From: Aurelia coerulea
Lineage: Eukaryota > Cnidaria > Scyphozoa > Semaeostomeae > Ulmaridae
Reading direction: 5' to 3'
Assembly (NCBI GenBank): GCA_039566865.1
Contig: CM076951.1
Coordinates: 15,695,484 to 15,759,483, forward strand
Length of the DNA stretch: 64,000 bases
Positions within the stretch are counted from its first letter, which is position 1. The number at the start of each line of letters is the position of its first letter. Under the pieces are notes generated by a model. The model was not told the origin of the DNA. It searched no databases and saw nothing but the letters and a program-made list of their open reading frames with translations. A program made the translations under genes and the position numbers. Of the stretch, positions 54,401-64,000 are shown piece after piece.

Positions 54401-57400
54401 TGCAGCACTAATATAGTGCTATAAAAGAAGTAGCTGGCAGAACTAAAGTTTTAAAGAACGATGAGCACAATACTCTTTATAATATTAATTGTAGCTAATA
54501 AAGTGCGTTAATCCATACTTTTTGTGTTTATATTTTATCTTTTTTGGAGAAAATAAACATTTAAATAATCGATGTTTGTTGATGCAGAAAAGCTAAAATA
54601 ATACTAAAGAAAAGACTAATGTCTATAGTAATGTTTCCAAGAATGGTTGCTGCAGCACTAATATACTGCTATAAAAGAAGTAGCTAGCAGAACTAAAGTT
54701 TCAAAGAACGATGACCGCAATACTCTTTATAATATCAATTGTAACTAATAAAGTCAGTTAATCCACAATTTTTGTGTTTATATTTTGCTTTCTTTGAGAA
54801 AATAAACCTTTAATTAACCGATGTTTGTTGATGCAGTAAAGCTAGAAAAAGACTAAAGAAAGAACTAATGTCTATAATAATGTTTCCAGAAATGGTTGCT
54901 GCAACACTAATATAGTGCTATAAAAGAAGTTGCTGGCAGAACTAAAGTTTTAAAGAACGATGAGCGCAAAACTCTTTATAATATGAATTGTAGCTAATAA
55001 AGTGAGTTAATCCACAATTTTTGTGTTTATATTTTGTTTTCTTTGAGAAAATAAACATTTAATTAATCGATGTTTGTTGATGAGTTAAAGCTAAAATAAG
55101 ACTAAAGAAAGAACTAATGTTTATGGTAATGTTTCCAAGAATGGTTGCTGCAGTACTAATATAGTGCTATATAAGAAGTAGCTGGCAGGACTAAAGTTTT
55201 AAAGAACGATGAGCGCAATACTCTTTATGATATGAATTATAGCTAATAAAGTGCGTTAATCCATACTTTTTGTGTTTATATTTTATCTTTTTTGGAGAAA
55301 ATAAACATTTAAATAATCGATGTTTGTTGATGCAGAAAAGCTAAAATAATACTAAAGAAAGAACTAATATCCATAGTAATATTTCCAAGATTGGTTGTTG
55401 CAGCACTAATATAGTGCTATAAAAGAAGTAGCTGGCAGAACTAAAGTTGTAAAGAACGATGGCGCAATACTCTTTATAATATGAATGATAGCTAATAAAG
55501 TGCGTTTATCCATACTTTTTGTGTTTATATTTTGTTTTTTTTAGAGAAAATAAACATTTAATTAATCGATATTTGTTGATGCAGTAAAGCTAAAAAAAGA
55601 CTAAAAAAGAACTAATGTCTATAGTAATGTTTCCAAGATTGGTTGTTGCAGCACTAATATAGTGCTATATAAGAAGTAGCTGGCAGAACTAAAGTTTTAA
55701 AGAACGATGAGCGCAAAACTCTTTATAATATGAATTGTAGCTAATAAAGTGCGTTAATCCATACTTTTTGTGTTTCCTTTTTTTTTTTTTTAGAGAAAAT
55801 AAACATTTGAATAATCGATGTTTGTTGATGCAGTAAAGCTAAAATAAGACTAAAGAAAAGACAAATGTCTATAGTAATGTTTCCAAGAATGGTTGCTGCA
55901 GCACTAATATACTGCTATAAAAGAAGTAGCTAGCAGCACTAAAGTTTCAAAGAACGATGAGCGCAATACTCTTTATAATATCAATTGTAGCTAATAAAGT
56001 GAGTTAATCCACACTTTTTGTGTTTATACTTTGTTCTATTTGAGAAAATAAACATTTAATTAATCGATGTTTGTTGATGAGTAAAAGCTAAAATAAGACT
56101 AAAGAAAGAACTAATGTCTATAATAATATTTCCAAGATTGGTTGTTGCAGCACTAATATAGTGCTATAAAAGAAGTAGCTGGCAGAACTAAAGTTGTAAA
56201 GAACGATGAGCACAATACTCTTTATAATATGAATTATAGCTAATAAAGTGCGTTAATCCATACTTTTTGTGTTTATATTTTATCTTTTTTGGAGAAAATA
56301 AACATTTAAATAATCGATGTTTGTTGATGCAGAAAACCTAAAATAATACTAAAGAAAAGACTAATGTCTATAGTAATGTTTCCAAGAATGGTTGCTGCAG
56401 CACTAATATACTGCTATAAAAGAAGTAGCTAGCAGAACTAAAGTTTCAAAGAACGATGACCGCAATACTCTTTATAATATCAATTGTAACTAATAAAGTG
56501 AGTTAATCCACAATTTTTGTGTTTATATTTTGCTTTCTTTGAGAAAATAAACCTTTAATTAATCGATGTTTGTTGATGCAGTAAAGCTAGAAAAAGACTA
56601 AAGAAAGAACTAATGTCTATAATAATGTTTCCAGAAATGGTTGCTGCAACACTAATATAGTGCTATAAAAGAAGTTGCTGGCAGAACTAAAGTTTTAAAG
56701 AACGATGAGCGCAAAACTCTTTATAATATGAATTGTAGCTAATAAAGTGAGTTAATCCACAATTTTTGTGTTTATATTTTGTTTTCTTTGAGAAAATAAT
56801 TATTTAATTAATCGATGTTTGTTGATGAGTTAAAGCTAAAATAAGACTAAAGAAAGAACTAATGTTTATGGTAATGTTTCCAAGAATGGTTGCTGCAGTA
56901 CTAATATAGTGCTATATAAGAAGTAGCTGGCAGAACTAAAGTTTTAAAGAACGATGAGCGCAATACTCTTTATAATATGAATTGTAGCTAATAAAGTGCG
57001 TTAATCCATACTTTTTGTGTTTATATTTTATCTTTTTTGGAGAAAATAAACATTTAAATAATCGATGTTTGTTGATGCAGAAAAGCTAAAATAATACTAA
57101 AGAAAAGACTAATGTCTATAGTAATGTTTCCAAGAATGGTTGCTGCAGCACTAATATACTGCTATAAAAGAAGTAGCTAGCAGAACTAAAGTTTCAAAGA
57201 ACGATGACCGCAATACTCTTTATAATATCAATTGTAACTAATAAAGTGAGTTAATCCACAATTTTTGTGTTTATATTTTGCTTTCTTTGAGAAAATAAAC
57301 CTTTAATTAATCGATGTTTGTTGATGCAGTAAAGCTAAAAAAAGACTAAAGAAAAGACTAATGTCTATAATAATGTTTCCAGAAATGGTTGCTGCAACAC

Positions 57401-60400
57401 TAATAAAGTGCTATAAAAGAAGTTGCTGGCAGAACTAAAGTTTTAAAGAACGATGAGCGCAAAACTCTTTATAATATGAATTGTAGCTAATAAAGTGAGT
57501 TAATCCACAATTTTTGTGTTTATATTTTGTTTTCTTTGAGAAAATAAACATTTAATTAATCGATGTTTGTTGATGAGTTAAAGCTAAAATAAGACTAAAG
57601 AAAGAACTAATGTTTATGGTAATGTTTCCAAGAATGGTTGCTGCAGTACTAATATAGTGCTATATAAGAAGTAGCTGGCAGAACTAAAGTTTTAAAGAAC
57701 GATGAGCGCAATACTCTTTGTAATATGAATTGTAGCTAATAATGTGCGTTAATCCACACTTTTTGTATTTATACTTTGTTCTCTTTGAGAAAATAAACAT
57801 TTAATTAATCGATATTTGTTGATGCAGTAAAGCTAGAAAAAGACTAAAGAAAGAACTAATGTCTATAATAATGTTTCCAAAAATGGTTGCTGCAACACTA
57901 ATATAGTGCTATAAAAGAAGTTGCTGGCAGAACTAAAGTTGTAAAGAACGATGAGCGCAAAACTCTTTATAATATGAATGGTAGCTAATAAAGTGAGTTC
58001 ATCCATACTTTTTGTGTTTATATTTTTTTTTTTTTGGAGAAAATAAACCTTTAAATAATCGATGTTTGTTGATGCAGAAAAGCTAAAATAATACTAAAGA
58101 AAGAACTAATATCCATAGTAATATTTCCAAGATTGGTTGTTGCAGCACTAATATAGTGCTATAAAAGAAGTAGCTGGCAGAACTAAAGTTGTAAAGAACG
58201 ATGAGCGCAATACTCTTTATAATATGAATGATAGCTAATAAAGTGCGTTTATCCATACTTTTTGTGTTTATATTTTGTTTTTTCAGAGAAAATAAACATT
58301 TAAATAATCGATGTTTGTTGATGCAGAAAAGCTGAAATAATACTAATGAAAAGACTAATGTCTATAGTAATGTTTCCAAGAATGGTTGCTGCAGCACTAA
58401 TATAGTGCTATAAAAGAAGTTGCTGGCAGAACTAAAGTTGTAAAGAACGATGAGCGCAAAACTCTTTATAATATGAATGGTAGCTAATAAAGTGAGTTCA
58501 TCCATACTTTTTGTGTTTATATTTTAATTTTTTTGGAGAAAATAAACATTTAAGTAATCGATGTTTGTTGATGCAGAAAAGCTATAATAATACTAAAGAA
58601 AGAACTAATGTCTATAGTAATGTTTCCAAAAATGGTTGCTGGAACACTAATATAGTGCTATAAAAGAAGTTGCTGGCAAAACTAAAGTTGTAAAGAACGA
58701 TGAGCGAAAAACTCTTTATAATATGAATTGTAGCTAAAAAATTGAGTTGATCCAAAATTTTTGTCTTTATATTTTGTTTTCTTTGAGAAAATAAACATTT
58801 AATTTATCAATGTTTGTTGACGAGTAAAGCTAAAAAAAGACTACAAAACAACTAATATCCATAGTAATATTTCCAAGATTGGTTGTTGCAGCACTAATAT
58901 AGTGCTATAAAAGAAGTAGCTGGCAGAACTAAAGTTGTAAAGAACGATGAGCGCAATACTCTTTATAATATGAATGATAGCTAATAAAGTGCGTTTATCC
59001 ATACTTTTTGTGTTTATATTTTGTTTTTTTAGAGAAAATAAACATTTAAATAATCGATGTTTGTTGATGCAGAAAAGCTGAAATAATACTAATGAAAAGA
59101 CTAATGTCTATAGTAATGTTTCCAAGAATGGTTGCTGCAGCACTAATATAGTGCTATAAAAGAAGTTGCTGGCAGAACTAAAGTTGTAAAGAACGATGAG
59201 CGCAAAACTCTTTATAATATGAATGATAGCTAATAAAGTGAGTTCATCCATACTTTTTGTTTTTATATTTTAATTTTTTTGGAGAAAATAAACATTTAAG
59301 TAATCGATGTTTGTTGATGCAGAAAAGCTATAATAATACTAAAGAAAGAACTAATGTCTATAGTAATGTTTCCAAAAATGGTTGCTGGAACACTAATATA
59401 GTGCTATAAAAGAAGTTGCTGGCAAAACTAAAGTTGTAAAGAACGATGAGCGAAAAACTCTTTATAATATGAATTGTAGCTAAAAAATTGAGTTGATCCA
59501 AAATTTTTGTCTTTATATTTTGTTTTCTTTGAGAAAATAAACATTTAATTTATCAATGTTTGTTGACGAGTAAAGCTAAAAAAAGACTACAAAACAACTA
59601 ATATCCATAGTAATATTTCCAAGATTGGTTGTTGCAGCACTAATATAGTGCTATAAAAGAAGTAGCTGGCAGAACTAAAGTTGTAAAGAACGATGAGCGC
59701 AATACTCTTTATAATATGAATGATAGCTAATAAAGTGCGTTTATCCATACTTTTTGTGTTTATATTTTTTTTTTTTTGGAGAAAATAAACCTTTAAATAA
59801 TCGATGTTTGTTGATGCAGAAAAGCTAAAATAATACTAAAGAAAGAACTAATATCCATAGTAGTATTTCCAAGATTGGTTGTTGCAGCACTAATATAGTG
59901 CTATAAAAGAAGTAGCTGGCAGAACTAAAGTTGTAAAGAACGATGAGCGCAATACTCTTTATAATATGAATGATAGCTAATAAAGTGCGTTTATCCATAC
60001 TTTTTGTGTTTATATTTTGTTTTTTTAGAGAAAATAAACATTTAAATAATCGATGTTTGTTGATGCAGAAAAGCTGAAATAATACTAATGAAAAGACTAA
60101 TGTCTATAGTAATGTTTCCAAGAATGGTTGCTGCAGCACTAATATAGTGCTATAAAAGAAGTTGCTGGCAGAACTAAAGTTGTAAAGAACGATGAGCGCA
60201 AAACTCTTTATAATATGAATGGTAGCTAATAAAGTGAGTTCATCCATACTTTTTGTGTTTATATTTTAATTTTTTTGGAGAAAATAAACATTTAAGTAAT
60301 CGATGTTTGTTGATGCAGAAAAGCTATAATAATACTAAAGAAAGAACTAATGTCTATAGTAATGTTTCCAAAAATGGTTGCTGGAACACAAACATAGTGC

Positions 60401-63400
60401 TATAAAAGAAGTTGCTGGCAAAACTAAAGTTGTAAAGAACGATGAGCGAAAAACTCTTTATAATATGAATTGTAGCTAAAAAATTGAGTTGATCCAAAAT
60501 TTTTGTCTTTATATTTTGTTTTCTTTGAGAAAATAAACATTTAATTTATCAATGTTTGTTGACGAGTAAAGCTAAAAAAAGACTACAAAACAACTAATAT
60601 CCATAGTAATATTTCCAAGATTGGTTGTTGCAGCACTAATATAGTGCTATAAAAGAAGTAGCTGGCAGAACTAAAGTTGTAAAGAACGATGAGCGCAAAA
60701 CTCTTTATAATATGAATTGTAGCTAATAAAGTGAGTTCATCCATACTTTTTGTGTTTATATTTTAATTTTTTTGGAGAAAATAAACATTTAAGTAATCGA
60801 TGTTTGTTGATGCAGAAAAGCTATAATAATACTAAAGAAAGAACTAATGTCTATAGTAATGTTTCCAAAAATGGTTGCTGGAACACTAATATAGTGCTAT
60901 AAAAGAAGTTGCTGGCAAAACTAAAGTTGTAAAGAACGATGAGCGAAAAACTCTTTATAATATGAATTGTAGCTAAAAAATTGAGTTGATCCAAAATTTT
61001 TGTCTTTATATTTTGTTTTCTTTGAGAAAATAAACATTTAATTTATCAATGTTTGTTGACGCAGTAAAGCTAGAAAAATACTAAAAAACAACTAATATCC
61101 ATAGTAATATTTCCAAGATTGGTTGTTGCAGCACTAATATAGTGCTATAAAAGAAGTAGCTGGCAGAACTAAAGTTGTAAAGAACGATGAGCGCAAAACT
61201 CTTTATAATATGAATTGTAGCTAATAAAGTGAGTTCATCCATACTTTTTGTGTTTATATTTTAATTTTTTTGAGAAAATAAACATTTAAGTAATCGATGT
61301 TTGTTGATGCAGAAAAGCTATAATAATACTAAAGAAAGAACTAATGTCTATAGTAATGTTTCCAAAAATGGTTGCTGGAACACTAATATAGTGCTATAAA
61401 AGAAGTTGCTGGCAAAACTAAAGTTGTAAAGAACGATGAGCGAAAAACTCTTTATAATATGAATTGTAGCTAAAAAATTGAGTTGATCCAAAATTTTTGT
61501 CTTTATATTTTGTTTTCTTTGAGAAAATAAACATTTAATTTATCAATGTTTGTTGACGAGTAAAGCTAAAAAAAGACTACAAAACAACTAATATCCATAG
61601 TAATATTTCCAAGATTGGTTGTTGCAGCACTAATATAGTGCTATAAAAGAAGTTGCTGGCAGAACTAAAGTTGTAAAGAACGATGAGCGCAAAACTCTTT
61701 ATAATATGAATGGTAGCTAATAAAGTGAGTTCATCCATACTTTTTGTGTTTATATTTTAATTTTTTTGGAGAAAATAAACATTTAAGTAATCGATGTTTG
61801 TTGATGCAGAAAAGCTATAATAATACTAAAGAAAGAACTAATGTCTATAGTAATGTTTCCAAAAATGGTTGCTGGAACACTAATATAGTGCTATAAAAGA
61901 AGTTGCTGGCAAAACTAAAGTTGTAAAGAACGATGAGCGAAAAACTCTTTATAATATGAATTGTAGCTAAAAAATTGAGTTGATCCAAAATTTTTGTCTT
62001 TATATTTTGTTTTCTTTGAGAAAATAAACATTTAATTTATCAATGTTTGTTGACGAGTAAAGCTAAAAAAAGACTACAAAACAACTAATATCCATAGTAA
62101 TGTTTCCAAGAATGGTTGTTGCAGCACTAATATAGTGCTATAAAAGAAGTTGCTGGCAGAACTAAAGTTGTAAAGAACGATGAGCGCAATACTCTTTATA
62201 ATATGAATGATAGCTAATAAAGTGCGTTTATCCATACTTTTTGTGTTTATATTTTGTTTTTTTAGAGAAAATAAACATTTAAATAATCGATGTTTGTTGA
62301 TGCAGAAAAGCTGAAATAATACTAATGAAAAGACTAATGTCTATAGTAATGTTTCCAAGAATGGTTGCTGCAGCACTAATATAGTGCTATAAAAGAAGTC
62401 GCTGGCAGAACTAAAGTTCTAAAGAACGATGAGTGCAAAACTCTTTATAATATGAATTGTAGCTAATAAAGTGAGTTAATCCACACTTTTTGTGATTATA
62501 TTTTGCTTTCTTTGAGAAAATAAACCTTTAATTAATCGATGTTTGTTGATGCAGTAAAGCTAGAGAAAGACTAAAGAAAGAACTAATGTCTATAATAATG
62601 TTTCCAAAAATGGTTGCTGCAACACTAATATAGTGCTATAAAAGAAGTTGCTGGCAGAACTAAAGTTTTAAAGAACGATGAGCGCAAAACTCTTTATAAT
62701 ATGAATTGTAGCTAATAAAGTGAGTTAATCCACAATTTTTGTGTTTATATTTTGTTTTCTTTGAGAAAATAAACATTTAATTAATCGATATTTGTTGATG
62801 CAGTAAAGCTAGAAAAAGACTAAAGAAAGAACTAATGTCTATAATAATGTTTCCAAAAATGGTTGCTGCAACACTAATATAGTGCTATAAAAGAAGTTGC
62901 TGGCAGAACTAAAGTTGTAAAGAACGATGAGCGCAAAACTCTTTATAATATGAATGGTAGCTAATAAAGTGAGTTCATCCACAATTTTTGTCTTCATATT
63001 TTGTTTTCTTTGAGAAGATAAACATTTAATTTATCGATGTATGTTGACGAGTAAAGCTAGAAAAAGAATAAAAAAGAACTAATGTCAATAGTAATATTTC
63101 CAAGAATGGTTGTTGCAGCACTAATATAGTGCTATAAAAGAAGTAGCTAGCAGAACTAAAGTTTCAAAGAACGATGAGCGCAATACTCTTTATAATATCA
63201 ATTGTAGCTAATAAAGTGAGTTAAACCACACTTTTTGTGATTTTAGTTTGTTCTCTTTGAGAAAATAAACATTTAATTAATCAATGTTTATTGATGCATT
63301 AAAGCTAAAATAAGACTAAAGAAAAGACAAATGTCTATAGTAATGTTTCCAAGAATGGTTGCTGCAGCACTAATATACTGCTATAAAAGAAGTAGCTAGC

Positions 63401-64000
63401 AGCACTAAAGTTTCAAAGCACGATGAGCGCAATACTCTTTATAATATCAATTGTAGCTAATGAAGTGAGTTAATCCACACTTTTTGTGTTTATACTTTGT
63501 TCTATTTGAGAAAATAAACATTTAATTAATCGATGTTTGTTGATGAGTAAAAGCTAAAATAAGACTAAAGAAAGAACTAATGTTTATATTAATGTTTCCA
63601 AGAATGGTGGCTGCAGTACTAATTTAGTGATATATATGAAGTAGCTGCCAGAACTCAAGTTTAAAGAACGATGAGCGCAAAACTCTTTATAATATGAATT
63701 GTAGCTAATAAAATGAGTTAATCCACAATTTTTGTGTTAATATTTTGTTTTCTTTGAGAAAATAAACATTTAATTCATCGATGTTTGTTGATGCAGTAAA
63801 GCTAGAAAAAGACTAAAGAAAGAACTAATGTCTATAATATTGTTTCCAAAAATGGTTGCTGCAACACTAATATAGTACTATAAAAGAAGTTGCTGGCAGA
63901 ACTAAGGTTTTAAAGAACGATGAGCGCAAAACTCTTTATAATATGAATTGTAGCTAATAAAGTGAGTAAGCCCACAATTTTTGTGTTTATATCTTGTTTT
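42455..64000. repeat. 248-bp AT-rich satellite with higher-order structure
   Basis: The landmark ATGAGCG recurs at 42,514, 42,762, 43,011, 43,260, 43,507 and 43,756 (steps of 247-249 bp) and onward to the end of the window, about 87 units. Each unit holds the palindrome GCACTAATATAGTGC directly followed by TATAAAAG, then CTGGCAGAACTAAAG, GAACGATGAGCGCAAAACTC, TTTATAATATGAATTGTAGC, an AATAAAGTG stretch, a T-rich run, GAGAAAATAAACATTTAATT and ATCGATGTTTGTTGATGCAG. Variant units (for example GCGAAAAACTC with AAAAAATTGAGTTGATCC, or GATAGCTAATAAAGTGCG) alternate in blocks. A marker recurs at 58,331, 59,077, 60,073 and 62,310, i.e. 3, 4 and 9 units apart. No coding. Confidence 0.97.

Noticed and set aside
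42455..64000. Spliced-leader or snRNA gene cluster
   Set aside because: Tandem units with a TATA box and a T-rich stretch suggested it, but I find no donor next to a convincing leader and no clear Sm-site plus stem order.
42455..64000. Hammerhead ribozyme in the satellite, as in some animal satellites
   Set aside because: TGATGAG-like strings occur, but no unit offers CTGATGA, a stem and GAAA in the right order on either strand.
42455..64000. CRISPR array
   Set aside because: Units are about 248 bp with no unique spacers, in a eukaryotic context.

Overview
This is a repeat-dense stretch of an animal nuclear genome, with no bacterial or phage gene organisation. The mix points to an anthozoan cnidarian (coral or sea anemone): an esterase-type LINE, a Harbinger element, BEL/Pao-like LTR debris, many MITEs and families I associate with cnidarian genomes. 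That taxonomic call is inference. I see no convincing host gene; almost everything is mobile or tandemly repeated DNA.

1-13,498: a head-to-tail array of a unit of about 3,818 bp, 3.5 copies and nearly identical. Each full unit has two divergent genes: a Tc1/mariner-type DD34E transposase (minus strand) and a replication initiator with an HUH endonuclease plus an SF3 helicase (plus strand). Between one unit's Rep stop and the next unit's transposase stop lies a palindrome of about 210 bp carrying repeated CGAGTTACCA motifs, with a 19-bp perfect palindrome at its apex. It can be read as a rolling-circle origin, as two abutting terminal inverted repeats, or as both. This transposase-plus-Rep replicon is the most interesting system in the window. 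The copies differ at key places: only the third has a canonical Walker A, and the fourth transposase is frameshifted. The array ends at the centre of a small palindrome.

13,499-22,365: a foldback MITE, a LINE 3' fragment, then a decayed LINE with an SGNH-esterase ORF1 and an APE-endonuclease/reverse-transcriptase ORF2. A tRNA-derived SINE (minus strand, 9-bp target duplication) and a 2.7-kb DNA transposon with 66-bp inverted repeats have inserted into ORF2.

22,366-39,960: a nest of elements. An outer decayed transposon has its left end split between 23,297-23,434 and about 36,025-36,184, and its right end at 39,690-39,960. Inside it is a Harbinger-type element (Myb-like gene plus DDE nuclease gene, convergent). 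Inside that sits a 6.8-kb element with 382-bp inverted repeats that encodes a 700+ residue, possibly DUF6589-like protein and a RING-like protein. TTAA, TA and foldback MITEs sit inside these in turn.

39,961-42,448: a hAT-type MITE, unassigned DNA, then the 5' end of a BEL/Pao-like LTR retroelement on the minus strand (gag start, primer-binding site, one LTR).

42,455-64,000: an AT-rich satellite of about 248 bp per unit (roughly 87 copies, continuing past the window) with higher-order patterns. Each unit carries a short palindrome followed at once by a TATAAAAG box.
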